In this document: positions 55,541-64,000 of the stretch, piece by piece
Layout of the letters: every line of letters begins with the position of its first letter
Position numbering within the stretch: position 1 is the stretch's first letter
NCBI RefSeq assembly: GCF_001011155.1
Contig: NZ_CP011479.1
Coordinates: forward strand, 1,692,501 to 1,756,500
Direction: 5' to 3'
Source of the DNA: Hoeflea sp. IMCC20628
Lineage (GTDB): Bacteria; Pseudomonadota; Alphaproteobacteria; Rhizobiales; Rhizobiaceae
DNA length: 64,000 nucleotides
Translations under genes and position numbers: made by a program
Notes under the pieces: model-generated
Databases searched by the model: none
What the model saw: only the letters and a program-made list of their open reading frames with translations
What the model was told of the DNA's origin: nothing

Positions 55541-56245
55541 ATGAGTGACGGGGCGCGCAAAGGGAACCATCCGGTTCTCCAGATGGTCGATGTCGGACGC
55601 CATTTTCTGCAGGGCGATAATCAGATCTCCATCCTGAACGGGGCGAATTTCACCCTGGAAGCCGGCGAGACGGTGGCGCTTGTCGCCCCTTCGGGAACCG
55701 GCAAATCGACGCTGTTGCATCTTGCTGGTTTGCTGGAACGCCCGGACGAAGGCGATATCATCATTGATGGCGAGGCTTGCGGGCACTTGTCCGATGATCG
55801 CCGGACCGCAATCCGCCGGTCGGATATCGGCTTTGTCTATCAGTTCCACCATCTGCTGCCAGAATTCACGGCGCTTGAAAACATCATGATGCCGCAGCTG
55901 ATCACCGGTCTTTCCAAGGCTGAAGCCAAGGTGCGCGCCGAGCAATTGCTCGACTATATGCGCATCGGCCATCGTGCCGGCCATCGTCCGTCAGAACTTT
56001 CGGGCGGCGAGCAGCAACGCGTCGCCATCGCCCGTGCGGTGGCCAATGCGCCACTGATCCTGTTTGCCGATGAACCGACAGGCAATCTTGATCCGGAAAC
56101 CGCCGGCTATGTGTTTGAAGCGCTCGATGCGCTGGTGCGGGAATCAGGGCTTTCGGCGGTGATCGCCACCCACAACCACGATCTCGCCAGCCTGATGAAC
56201 CGCCGCGTGACGCTGCAGGACGGCCTGGTGGTTGAGCTGGAGTAA
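55541..56245 (+). CDS. lolD: Lipoprotein-releasing ABC transporter ATP-binding protein
   Basis: A 234-residue ABC ATPase with Walker A ([12 protein letters not shown]), signature ([15 protein letters not shown]) and Walker B ([15 protein letters not shown]). It powers the Lol permease encoded 11 bases upstream. The ATG at 55541 follows GGAGCG; lolC ends with the similar ATGAGTAACGGAGCG. Confidence 0.95.
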   Translation: MSDGARKGNHPVLQMVDVGRHFLQGDNQISILNGANFTLEAGETVALVAPSGTGKSTLLHLAGLLERPDEGDIIIDGEACGHLSDDRRTAIRRSDIGFVYQFHHLLPEFTALENIMMPQLITGLSKAEAKVRAEQLLDYMRIGHRAGHRPSELSGGEQQRVAIARAVANAPLILFADEPTGNLDPETAGYVFEALDALVRESGLSAVIATHNHDLASLMNRRVTLQDGLVVELE

Positions 56246-56408
56246 GGACTGGCTGGTCAGGCCTGGGTGTATCGGGTCATGCATCAATTCTTGTACAAAG
56301 ACTGCCAGTTGCACCATTTTTTGCTGTTCGAACTGACAAAATATTAAACATCCCCCTCCAAGATGTCGGATGCTACAGGACGTGAGGCCTGTGAATAAGG
56401 GGGGTGAT

Positions 56409-57533
56409 GTGCGTTACAGAGAAACCGACGATGTGTTCAAGACGCTGGTATCGGAGCTTACCTCTACGATTTCCCCGACGACGATCATGGGTCTGACGAT
56501 CCTTGCTATCGGCCTGTTTGCATACGACAGCCTCGGCGGCATGGAACTCATGCTGGCCACCATCAGCGGAAGCGTTGCCTCCCTTGCCAAGATTTTTGTT
56601 ACGGTGGCCCATAGGCGCGCAAACGCGACGAAACGCGCAACCGTCGAAGGTGCCGCCCGCTGGGAGATGGCGCACGGACTGCTGACCTTCGTCGTCGCCG
56701 CCTCTGTCGGTTCGCTGGCAACTGCGGTATTCACCTATGACGATCTGTCAGTGCATATTTTCGCAACAGCGCTGATCTTTGGATATTCCGCCGGTGTGGC
56801 AATCCGGATATCAGTTCGGCCATTCATCGCCGCGACTGCGATCATGATTGCTGGGATACCAACGACAATTTCAGCCATGCTCTACGGCGATACCGCCCAC
56901 TGGATATTGGCGACGCTGTTTGTGGCCTTCCTGGTGGCGGCGATGCAGAGCGTCTGGCATGTCTACGGGACGGCCACCCGGCAGATATGCCTGCGTCTGG
57001 AAATGCAGCATCAGGCACGCCACGATCCGTTGACGGGACTTCGCAATCGCACCGCGCTTGGCGAGGCGTTCATGACCCTTGGTCGCGCTGAAAATAGTCT
57101 GACCTGCGTGCATTGCTTCGACCTTGACGGCTTCAAGAGCGTCAATGACCGCTTTGGTCACGCAGTCGGGGATGAACTGTTGGCGAGTATAGGAAACAGG
57201 CTCAGGGAAAACCTGGACCAACCGAGTATCGCCGTGCGCGTTGGCGGCGATGAATTTGCCATTCTTCAACCAGATGTCAGGCATCCCGTTGAAGCTGACC
57301 TGTTAGCCAGAAACATCGTCAATGTTCTCAGCCTGCCGTATCTGATTGCCGGTGAAGATATCACCATTGGCATCAGCCTGGGGTACACGATGGCACTCTC
57401 CGGCTCTGCAAAACTTGAACATATGATGGCTATTGCGGATAAAGCCTCATACCGCGCGAAGCGGAACGGCGGCGGTATTGAGTGCGAATTTCCATCAAAA
57501 CTGGATCTTGGGAAATCCTCTTTCGCCGCATGA
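56409..57533 (+). CDS. Membrane diguanylate cyclase (GGDEF domain)
   Basis: About 374 residues. The N-terminal half has about five or six hydrophobic helices (about 20-200) as a membrane sensor, and the C-terminal half is a GGDEF domain with an intact active-site motif (AVRVGGDEFAIL), preceded by HCFDLDGFKSVNDRFGHAVG. It should make cyclic di-GMP. No EAL domain is present. The GTG at 56409 has AAGGGGGG just upstream; an ATG at 56370 is an alternative without a clear site. Confidence 0.88.
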   Translation: MRYRETDDVFKTLVSELTSTISPTTIMGLTILAIGLFAYDSLGGMELMLATISGSVASLAKIFVTVAHRRANATKRATVEGAARWEMAHGLLTFVVAASVGSLATAVFTYDDLSVHIFATALIFGYSAGVAIRISVRPFIAATAIMIAGIPTTISAMLYGDTAHWILATLFVAFLVAAMQSVWHVYGTATRQICLRLEMQHQARHDPLTGLRNRTALGEAFMTLGRAENSLTCVHCFDLDGFKSVNDRFGHAVGDELLASIGNRLRENLDQPSIAVRVGGDEFAILQPDVRHPVEADLLARNIVNVLSLPYLIAGEDITIGISLGYTMALSGSAKLEHMMAIADKASYRAKRNGGGIECEFPSKLDLGKSSFAA

Positions 57534-57765
57534 CCGCGGCTTTCGCACCATAATCTGTCAGCGACTCACAGGTGGGTCTTCTTAGATTTCATCAGCATTA
57601 TCCGCTGCGAACGAAAGCGGATATTCTCCCCATGCCGACATTTCGGACTTTCGATCGCTGCGCGCCCAAAGATCGTTGCCCGCCCAAACTGGTCGCCGGG
57701 CAAGACGCAGCAGACTGGCATCATTGATGGATGGTCTTGAGCATTGGAACACCAATCCCCAAACG

Positions 57766-57799
57766 AAAAAGGCACGGCGGTTTTATCCGCCATGCCTTT
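57766..57799 (-). terminator. Intrinsic terminator of the hydrolase gene
   Basis: A 12-bp stem with one mismatch (57769-57780 and 57787-57798), followed on the minus strand by five T. It begins 25 bases after the hydrolase stop. The remaining 57534-57765 gap shows no gene. Confidence 0.75.
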
Positions 57800-57823
57800 G
57801 CAGTTCGCTTTGAGTGACGAGGC

Positions 57824-58501
57824 CTAGCGCAGGCGCTTGGCTGTTGTTTCGGGCACCAGTTCGCCGGCAAGGCGGCGATCAAGGTAATCTTCGCACTCGC
57901 TCATCAGTTCATCGACCTGGCCGGTGAAGAAGTGGTTGGCGCCGGGCATGGTCTTCTGGGTAATGAGAATACCCTTTTGCAGCTTGAGCTTTTCAACCAG
58001 GCCGTTGACGTCCTTTTCAGGTGCCACACGGTCGGCATCGCCATGGATGATCAGGCCCGATGACGGGCAGGGCGCCAGGAACGAGAAGTCATAAGTGTTG
58101 GGCTGTGGAGCAATCGAGAAGAAACCCTCTATTTCGGGTCGCCGCATCAGAAGTTGCATGCCGATCCAGGCGCCGAAGGAATAGCCGGCAACCCAGCAGC
58201 TTTTTGAATCCGGGTGCAGGCTCTGCACCCAATCGAGCGCGCCTGCTGCATCGGAGAGTTCGCCCGAGCCATGGTCGAAATCGCCCTGGCTGCGGCCGAT
58301 CGAGCGGAAGTTGAACCGCAGGGTCGTGAATCCGCGCTGCTGGAACATGTAAAACAGCTGGTAGACGATCTGGTTGTTCATGGTGCCGCCGAATTGCGGA
58401 TGCGGATGCAATATGATGGCGATCGGTGCGTTCTTTTCCTTGCCAGGCTGATAGCGGCCTTCGAGGCGTCCGGCAGGTCCATTGAAAATGACTTCAGGCA
58501 T
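57824..58501 (-). CDS. Alpha/beta hydrolase
   Basis: A 225-residue hydrolase with an oxyanion-region segment (ILHPHPQFGGTMNNQ), nucleophile elbow GYSFGAW (Ser in GxSxG), the acid in HGDADRVAP and the histidine in PGANHFF, so a complete triad. The substrate is unknown; the family is often called CocE/NonD-like or dienelactone-hydrolase-like. The ATG at 58501 follows GGAGTATC; the frame extends to 58579 without family resemblance. Confidence 0.87.
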   Translation of the reverse strand: MPEVIFNGPAGRLEGRYQPGKEKNAPIAIILHPHPQFGGTMNNQIVYQLFYMFQQRGFTTLRFNFRSIGRSQGDFDHGSGELSDAAGALDWVQSLHPDSKSCWVAGYSFGAWIGMQLLMRRPEIEGFFSIAPQPNTYDFSFLAPCPSSGLIIHGDADRVAPEKDVNGLVEKLKLQKGILITQKTMPGANHFFTGQVDELMSECEDYLDRRLAGELVPETTAKRLR

Positions 58502-58620
58502 TGATACTCCATGCATGGGCTGGGTTCGCGCGGCCTGCCACTGGTTTTCATCAGACTGACAGGCGGTCGGATATCGCATCCGCGCCCTTGACGATGGCGG
58601 GACGGCTCCGTAGAACCTAG

Positions 58621-58637
58621 TTTAGAATCGTTCGAAA
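58621..58637. promoter_or_regulatory. Irr-like (ICE) box upstream of sufS
   Basis: TTTAGAATCGTTCGAAA is an imperfect palindrome of half sites TTTAGAA and TTCGAAA (one mismatch). It resembles the iron-control element bound by Irr in rhizobia. It lies 110 bases before the cysteine desulfurase gene, in the gap between divergent genes. Control of suf by iron regulators is known in Agrobacterium; here it is inferred. Confidence 0.45.
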
Positions 58638-58747
58638 CTGCAGCGGGTTCGCTGAAAGTTAATGTCTCTTACGGCATCGGACACCGAAAATTCAAGAAAA
58701 ATGCGTCCAGCACTTCAGGACTGCAGGTTTAACAGGTTGAGGGTATC

Positions 58748-59920
58748 ATGGCGGACGGGCGCCTCTATCTCGATTACAACGCAACCGCACCGCTTCTGGC
58801 GGCGGCTCGGGATGCGATGCATGACGCGATGGCGCTGCCTGGAAACCCGTCTTCAGTCCATGCGGAGGGTCGGCAGGCCCGTTCAGTGATATCGCGTGCC
58901 CGCGACGCTGTTGCCCGGCTTTGTCATGTTCCCGCCGCCCAAGTGACTTTTTGTTCCGGGGCGACTGAAGCTGCCAATCACGTGTTAACGCCGGATTTCC
59001 GCATGGGCCGTTCGGCCGTGCGGGTGTCGCGTTTGCTGGTGTCAGCGGTCGAGCATCCGGCCATTCTGGCTGGCGGCAGGTTTGCCGCCGATCAGGTGAC
59101 GGTGCTGCCGGTTGATGCGGACGGACGTCTTGATCTGCAAGCGCTGGAAGCTGTCCTTGCCGGCCATGATCAATCCACCGGTCAGGCAATGCTCGGGCTG
59201 CAACTGGCCAACAATGAAACCGGCGTGATCCAGCCGGTGCGTGCTGCGGCAGACATTGTCAACGCCTATCAGGGCCTTCTGGTTGTTGACGCGGTGCAGG
59301 GCGCAGGCCGGCTTGCACTCTCTCCTGATGATCTGGGGGCAGATTTCCTGATCCTGTCGGGCCACAAGATTGGCGGGCCGAAGGGAATTGGCGCGCTGGT
59401 CAGCGCCGGCGAAACCTTGATGCCGGCACCATTGATCCGTGGCGGAGGCCAGGAAAAAGGTCATCGCGGCGGCACCGAAAACCTGGTCGGCATCGCCGGC
59501 TTTTGCGCTGCCGCAGAAAACGCAGTGCATGCGCTTGACGGCATTGCCGCTGTGGCGTCATTGCGCGATCGCATGGAAGCCGGAATGCGCGAACTGGCGC
59601 CGGATGTGATCCTGCATGGAACGAAGGCGGACAGGCTGGCCAATACCAGCTTCTTTTCGCTGCCGGGACTGAAAGCCGAGACAGCACAAATTGCCTTTGA
59701 TATGGAAGGCGTCGCGGTGTCAGCCGGTGCGGCCTGCTCCTCGGGCAAGATCGGCGAGAGCCATGTGCTGGCAGCCATGGGCGCCGACGCCGATCTCGGC
59801 GCAATCCGGATCAGCCTGGGCCACGACAATACAATTGAAGACATCGAGACATTTCTTGATGTGTTCGGCACCATCAACGCCCGGCGGATTGCCCGTCAGG
59901 CAAAACAAGCCGCCGCGTGA
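58748..59920 (+). CDS. sufS: Cysteine desulfurase (SufS/IscS-type)
   Basis: A 390-residue PLP enzyme of the NifS/IscS class that takes sulfur from cysteine for Fe-S assembly. The PLP lysine is in LSGHKIGGPKGIGAL, and the catalytic Cys is in GAACSSGKIGESHVL. Other features are the substrate and cofactor segments FCSGATEAANHVLTP and ANNETGVIQPV. The head of the suf operon in rhizobia often carries this IscS-like form, with a second SufS further down. Confidence 0.93.
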   Translation: MADGRLYLDYNATAPLLAAARDAMHDAMALPGNPSSVHAEGRQARSVISRARDAVARLCHVPAAQVTFCSGATEAANHVLTPDFRMGRSAVRVSRLLVSAVEHPAILAGGRFAADQVTVLPVDADGRLDLQALEAVLAGHDQSTGQAMLGLQLANNETGVIQPVRAAADIVNAYQGLLVVDAVQGAGRLALSPDDLGADFLILSGHKIGGPKGIGALVSAGETLMPAPLIRGGGQEKGHRGGTENLVGIAGFCAAAENAVHALDGIAAVASLRDRMEAGMRELAPDVILHGTKADRLANTSFFSLPGLKAETAQIAFDMEGVAVSAGAACSSGKIGESHVLAAMGADADLGAIRISLGHDNTIEDIETFLDVFGTINARRIARQAKQAAA

Positions 59921-59939
59921 CCGGCTGACAAGAATTCCG

Positions 59940-59965
59940 TTCGCAAATGCGAGAAAATTTGCGAA
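59940..59965. promoter_or_regulatory. Palindrome in the sufS-sufB gap
   Basis: TTCGCAAAT (59940-59948) and ATTTGCGAA (59957-59965) form a perfect 9-bp inverted repeat with an 8-base spacer, 111 bases before sufB. There is no T run, so a binding site or RNA hairpin is more likely than a terminator. The binding protein is unknown. Confidence 0.45.
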
Positions 59966-60075
59966 TGACATGGCGAAGACAGACGTCCCGCCTTACATAG
60001 TGATGAAGCCCGTACGGGCACATCATTCGACGTTAACAAGCTGCCGGCCTTGACCCGGCGAGATTGGAGAGCGCC

Positions 60076-61545
60076 ATGCCTGCAGTGCAGGAGACCATCG
60101 ATCAGGTCCGTGAAATTGACGTGGATCAGTACAAATATGGTTTTGAGACCGTTATCGAAAGCGATACGGCGCCCAAGGGACTGACCGAAGACACCATTCG
60201 GATGATCTCGGCCAAGAAGAACGAGCCGGAATGGATGCTGGAATGGCGTCTGGACGCGTTCAAGCGCTGGCTGACTATGGAAGAGCCCAGCTGGGCACGG
60301 GTCGATTATCCAAAGATCGACTTCCAGGACATTCACTATTACTCGGCGCCCAAGAGCACCGCTGGCCCGACCTCGATTGACGACGTCGATCCGGAACTGC
60401 TGCGGGTTTACGAAAAGCTCGGCATTCCGCTGCGCGAGCAGGAAATTCTGGCCGGCGTGCAGCAATCCAAGATCGCCGTTGATGCGGTGTTCGATTCGGT
60501 CTCGGTCGTCACCACCTTCAAGAAAGAGCTTTCGCAGGCCGGCGTGATCTTCATGTCGATCTCGGAAGCGATGCGCGAATATCCCGAACTGGTGCAGAAA
60601 CATCTCGGTACCGTTGTTCCGGTCACCGACAATTACTACGCCACGCTCAACGCGGCGGTGTTTACCGATGGCTCGTTCGTCTATGTGCCAAAGGGTGTTC
60701 GTTGCCCGATGGAGCTGTCGACCTATTTCCGCATTAATGAGAAGAACACCGGCCAGTTTGAACGGACGTTGATCATCGCCGAAGAGGGCGCCTATGTGTC
60801 CTATCTCGAAGGCTGCACCGCACCGCAGCGCGATGAAAACCAGCTGCATGCGGCGGTGGTCGAACTGATTGCCATGGATGACGCCGAGATCAAGTACTCG
60901 ACGGTTCAGAACTGGTATCCGGGCGACAAGGACGGCAAGGGCGGGATCTACAATTTCGTCACCAAGCGCGGCGATTGCCGTGGCAAGAACTCGAAGATCT
61001 CCTGGACCCAGGTCGAGACCGGATCGGCGATTACCTGGAAATACCCGTCCTGCATTCTGCGCGGCGATGGTTCGCGTGGCGAGTTCTACTCGATTGCGGT
61101 GTCGAACGGCTATCAGCAGATCGATTCCGGTACCAAGATGATCCATCTGGGCAAGAACACCTCGAGCCGGATCATCTCCAAGGGCATTTCCGCCGGGCAT
61201 TCGTCCAACACCTATCGCGGCCAGGTTTCGGCCCACCGCAAGGCATCCAATGCACGCAATTTCACCCAGTGCGACAGCTTGCTGATCGGCAATGAGTGCG
61301 GTGCGCATACGGTGCCTTACATCGAGGCGAAGAACTCGACGGCGCAGTTCGAGCATGAAGCCACCACGTCGAAGATTTCCGAGGACCAGCTGTTTTACTG
61401 CCTGGCCCGCGGCATTCCCGAGGAAGAGGCGATCGCGCTGATCGTCAACGGCTTTGTCCGCGAAGTGATCCAGGAACTGCCGATGGAATTTGCGGTGGAA
61501 GCCCAGAAGCTGATCGGGATCAGTCTCGAAGGAAGTGTTGGCTGA
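60076..61545 (+). CDS. sufB: Fe-S cluster assembly protein SufB
   Basis: A 489-residue subunit of the SufBCD scaffold on which Fe-S clusters are built. The conserved core is visible ([41 protein letters not shown]) and the C-terminal [19 protein letters not shown] segment contains the conserved cysteines. The ATG at 60076 follows GGAGAG; an in-frame ATG at 60064 would add four residues. Confidence 0.95.
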   Translation: MPAVQETIDQVREIDVDQYKYGFETVIESDTAPKGLTEDTIRMISAKKNEPEWMLEWRLDAFKRWLTMEEPSWARVDYPKIDFQDIHYYSAPKSTAGPTSIDDVDPELLRVYEKLGIPLREQEILAGVQQSKIAVDAVFDSVSVVTTFKKELSQAGVIFMSISEAMREYPELVQKHLGTVVPVTDNYYATLNAAVFTDGSFVYVPKGVRCPMELSTYFRINEKNTGQFERTLIIAEEGAYVSYLEGCTAPQRDENQLHAAVVELIAMDDAEIKYSTVQNWYPGDKDGKGGIYNFVTKRGDCRGKNSKISWTQVETGSAITWKYPSCILRGDGSRGEFYSIAVSNGYQQIDSGTKMIHLGKNTSSRIISKGISAGHSSNTYRGQVSAHRKASNARNFTQCDSLLIGNECGAHTVPYIEAKNSTAQFEHEATTSKISEDQLFYCLARGIPEEEAIALIVNGFVREVIQELPMEFAVEAQKLIGISLEGSVG

Positions 61546-61662
61546 TGTTCTCTTCTCCCGTCATCCTCGGGCTTGTTCCGAGGATCTGGTGTCATCGCCA
61601 GTGAAGGCGGAGCGAATGGACTGGTTTGGAAGATTGCGGACGGGCAAAAAGGATTGTCGGTG

Positions 61663-61872
61663 ATGGTGGCCAAGGAAACACAAACCGAAATGGACAAGCT
61701 CAAGACCCGGTATCGGGATCTTGGCGGGTCGATTGACGATCTTCTGGAAGCGATATCGCGCGGCTCAACCGGGTCAAGCGAGAAGATGCTGAGCACCGAA
61801 TTGCATCGCGCACGGCTGGAGCTGGCTTCGATCGCGCGGCGTTTGCAGGGTCTGCAGAACGAGGACGACTGA
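61663..61872 (+). CDS. Small helical protein in the suf operon
   Basis: A 69-residue charged protein predicted to be two helices (DKLKTRYRDLGGSIDDLLEA and ELHRARLELASIARRLQGL) joined by a Gly/Ser linker, with no cysteine. Its position between sufB and sufC suggests co-transcription. The ATG at 61663 is downstream of AAGGATT; the frame is open to 61573. The function is unknown. Confidence 0.7.
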   Translation: MVAKETQTEMDKLKTRYRDLGGSIDDLLEAISRGSTGSSEKMLSTELHRARLELASIARRLQGLQNEDD

Positions 61873-61903
61873 GCCGGTTGGGTCTGGATCAACAGGGAAC
61901 CTG

Positions 61904-62074
61904 ATGATGAGCTTCGATGGAACTGTCATTGCCTGGTACGCCGTGATTTGCGGCATCCTTTCGGCGCTTGCTCCGAGTTTCGGTGGACGATTGGTTCGGG
62001 TGTCAGTTGGCGCCCTTGTCGGGATTGTGGCGGCCACCGTGCTGCCGCTGCTGCGAGGCCTGACGGGACTGTAA
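61904..62074 (+). CDS. Small membrane protein in the suf operon
   Basis: A 56-residue open frame, ATG at 61904 (or 61907) to TAA at 62074, with a hydrophobic helix near the N-terminus and a second near the C-terminus. CAGGGAA precedes the start. It fills the gap between the 69-residue gene and sufC. It is short and without known relatives to me, so coding is probable rather than certain. Confidence 0.55.
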   Translation: MMSFDGTVIAWYAVICGILSALAPSFGGRLVRVSVGALVGIVAATVLPLLRGLTGL

Positions 62075-62142
62075 GATGAGCTCTGCCGCCCGAGTGCGCG
62101 TTGGCAGATATGAAATTTGAATTCGAGTTGGGAAACAACGAA

Positions 62143-62898
62143 ATGCTAGAAATCAAGAACCTTCACGCCCGGATCGCCGAGGACGGCACAGAGATCATTC
62201 GCGGGCTCAATCTGACGGTCAAGGCCGGCGAAGTGGCGGCCATCATGGGCCCGAACGGATCGGGCAAATCCACCCTGTCCTACATTCTTGCAGGCCGGAA
62301 GGACTACGAAGTCACCGAAGGCGACATTCTGTACAATGGCGAGAGCATTCTGGAGCTTGACCCGTCCGAGCGCGCGGCCAAGGGCATTTTCCTGGCGTTC
62401 CAGTATCCGGTGGAAATTCCCGGAGTGGCGACCATGCAGTTCCTCAAGGTGGCGATGAACGAGCAGCGCAAGGCGCGCGGCGAGGAAGAATTGAAAACGC
62501 CCGATTTCATCAAGCTGGTCAAGGAAGCCGCAGCCAGCCTGCAGATCAATCCGGACATGCTCAAGCGCCCGCTCAATGTCGGCTTTTCCGGCGGCGAGAA
62601 AAAGCGCGCCGAAATTCTGCAGATGAAGCTTCTGGCGCCAAAGCTCTGCGTGCTGGATGAGACCGATTCCGGCCTCGACATCGACGCGCTGAAGATCGTC
62701 TCGGACGGCGTCAATGCTTTGCGTTCGCCAGACCGTGCAGTCATCGTGATTACCCACTATCAGCGCCTGCTTGAATACATCGTGCCCGACAGCGTGCACG
62801 TGCTGTATCAGGGCCAGGTGATCAAATCCGGGACCAAGGATCTGGCGCTCGATCTGGAAGCCAATGGCTACACCGGCATCATTGAAGCCGCCGCTTGA
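62143..62898 (+). CDS. sufC: Fe-S cluster assembly ATPase SufC
   Basis: A 251-residue ABC-type ATPase of the SufBCD complex. It has Walker A (MGPNGSGKSTLSY), the signature VGFSGGEKKRAEILQM and Walker B (LCVLDETDSGLDID, with Asp-Glu-Thr as in SufC). It drives the conformational change of SufB-SufD during cluster formation. The ATG at 62143 gives the family N-terminus (MLEIKNLHARI); the frame is open to a TTG at 62101. Confidence 0.95.
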   Translation: MLEIKNLHARIAEDGTEIIRGLNLTVKAGEVAAIMGPNGSGKSTLSYILAGRKDYEVTEGDILYNGESILELDPSERAAKGIFLAFQYPVEIPGVATMQFLKVAMNEQRKARGEEELKTPDFIKLVKEAAASLQINPDMLKRPLNVGFSGGEKKRAEILQMKLLAPKLCVLDETDSGLDIDALKIVSDGVNALRSPDRAVIVITHYQRLLEYIVPDSVHVLYQGQVIKSGTKDLALDLEANGYTGIIEAAA

Positions 62899-62941
62899 AG
62901 CGACGCTGAACGGACGGGCCGCAAGGCCAGGAGAGACAGGC

Positions 62942-64000
62942 ATGGACATGCAGACAAAGCCGCCACGTACAGCAGCAGAACAGGCAATTCTGGACAGTTT
63001 CGCCAAGGTGACCGGCGATTTGCCCGGTGACGCGCCGGTGACAGCCGCCCGGGACAATTTGTTGGGTGCCGTTGCTGATGCGGGCCTTCCAACCCGGCGC
63101 GTCGAGAGCTGGCACTACACCGATTTGCGCAACTTGCTGCGGAGTGCGCTAGGCACGCCGACCGGCAGGGCCAAGCGGGTTGATCCGCTGCTGTGGGGCA
63201 GTGTGGTGTTGCCGATGGTTCAGGGCCAGGGCTCGGATGTATCGGCGCCCGAAGGCATGAAACTGACCCGGTTCAATGAACTTTTGTCTTCGGGCGAAGC
63301 AGCCAGCCTTCTTGCTGCGCGCGGCAATGATGACCTGATTGGTCAGCTCAACGGCGCCTTTGTCGGCGACGGCTACAGTTTCACCGTTGCCGAGGACGCT
63401 CAGATCGAAGAGATCATCGAGATCCAGTCGGTACAATCCGGCGGTCAGGCGCATAACCGGTTCGTGGCGAAATTTGGTGCCAAGTCCAAGGCGATGATCA
63501 TCGAGCGGCATCTCGGCGACGAAGATGAAACCGGGTTGTCGAGTTCTATCTCTTCGCTGGACCTGGCCGACGGCGCCGAGGTGACGTGGATCATTCTGCA
63601 GGGACGGGGTGTGGACGACCAGCATCTGGCCCAGCTCACTGCCCGGCTTGGTGCCGATGCGACGTTGAAGGTCTATGTCATCAACGCCGGCGGCAAGCTG
63701 GTGCGGCAGGAACTGCATGTCGACGTGGCGGGCGAGAGCTCGCATTTCGATCTGCGCTGCGTCAACCTGCTGGCCGGTGACAGCCACACCGATGTGACGT
63801 TGACGCTTGGCCACACTGTGCCCAACACAACCTCGAAAGAGATAGTCCGAAATGTTGTGCTGGATCGCGCCCGTGGCGTGTTTCAGGGGCAGATCCGGGT
63901 GGCGAAGGAAGCGCAGAAAACCGATGCCCAGATGGCCTGCAACACGCTGCTCCTGTCCGACGACGGTGAGTTTGCGGCCAAGCCCGAGCTCGAGATTTTC
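62942..64000 (+). CDS. sufD: Fe-S cluster assembly protein SufD (partial)
   Basis: The first 353 residues of SufD, cut by the window end. The N-terminal helical part (AAEQAILDSFAKV, RVESWHYTDLRNLL) and the beta-helix core up to ACNTLLLSDDGEFAAKPELE are visible, including the asparagine-rich region just before the conserved end. It pairs with SufB in the scaffold. It starts 43 bases after sufC. Confidence 0.93.
   Translation, partial: MDMQTKPPRTAAEQAILDSFAKVTGDLPGDAPVTAARDNLLGAVADAGLPTRRVESWHYTDLRNLLRSALGTPTGRAKRVDPLLWGSVVLPMVQGQGSDVSAPEGMKLTRFNELLSSGEAASLLAARGNDDLIGQLNGAFVGDGYSFTVAEDAQIEEIIEIQSVQSGGQAHNRFVAKFGAKSKAMIIERHLGDEDETGLSSSISSLDLADGAEVTWIILQGRGVDDQHLAQLTARLGADATLKVYVINAGGKLVRQELHVDVAGESSHFDLRCVNLLAGDSHTDVTLTLGHTVPNTTSKEIVRNVVLDRARGVFQGQIRVAKEAQKTDAQMACNTLLLSDDGEFAAKPELEIF

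Noticed and set aside
59896-61356. 486-codon open frame on the minus strand
   Set aside because: It is antisense to sufB with no recognisable domain; the plus-strand gene is certain.

Overview
The window reads as chromosome of an alphaproteobacterium of the order Hyphomicrobiales (Rhizobiales), most likely a Rhizobiaceae/Hoeflea-type organism. This is inferred from gene order and family content: a nuoA-N operon with an extra gene between nuoF and nuoG, NuoE with a long C-terminal extension, the run birA - rnj - mce - DUF1467 - proS - lolC - lolD, and a sufS-sufB-sufC-sufD operon. The DNA is GC-rich throughout except for parts of one accessory segment (about 21.5-31.75 kb).

Layout. 0-4.6 kb: maturation genes for a molybdenum hydroxylase of the CO dehydrogenase/xanthine dehydrogenase type (MoxR end, CoxE-like VWA protein, two XdhC-type proteins, a molybdopterin-binding/nucleotidyltransferase fusion) and a TfoX-domain protein. 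4.7-7.8 kb: a three-gene oxidoreductase operon (monooxygenase-like, SDR, MDR) with a divergent LysR regulator. 7.9-20 kb: housekeeping genes (RhlE-type helicase, M23 endopeptidase, DUF455 ferritin-like protein, Bcp peroxiredoxin, a large AsmA/YhdP-like envelope protein, TyrS, AnmK, AI-2E-family transporter). 20-21.2 kb: three small envelope-associated genes.

21.5-31.75 kb: a decayed genomic island in a tRNA-Val gene. The intact tRNA lies at the right end, and a 24-bp copy of its 3' end marks the left end. Next to the tRNA is the N-terminal stub of a tyrosine integrase. The island carries a small lipoprotein and a 1371-residue secreted subtilase with an RTX region built from near-identical 312-bp repeats. 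It is loaded with insertion sequences: an IS630-type remnant, an IS110, an IS630 fragment, and an IS3 element with a nested IS5 element whose transposase carries an in-frame amber codon.

32-48.8 kb: tRNA-Asp and the complete 14-gene nuo operon for respiratory complex I (NADH to quinone, proton pumping), with one additional Ala/Lys-rich protein that shares the C-terminal domain of NuoE. 48.8-57.5 kb: birA, rnj, mce, a DUF1467 membrane protein, a small hydrophilic protein, proS, lolC, lolD and a membrane diguanylate cyclase. 57.8-64 kb: an alpha/beta hydrolase and the suf operon for Fe-S cluster assembly (cysteine desulfurase, SufB, two small proteins, SufC, SufD cut by the window end), with an Irr-like box and a second palindrome in its control regions. 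The Suf products supply Fe-S clusters of the kind that complex I subunits B, E, F, G and I need.
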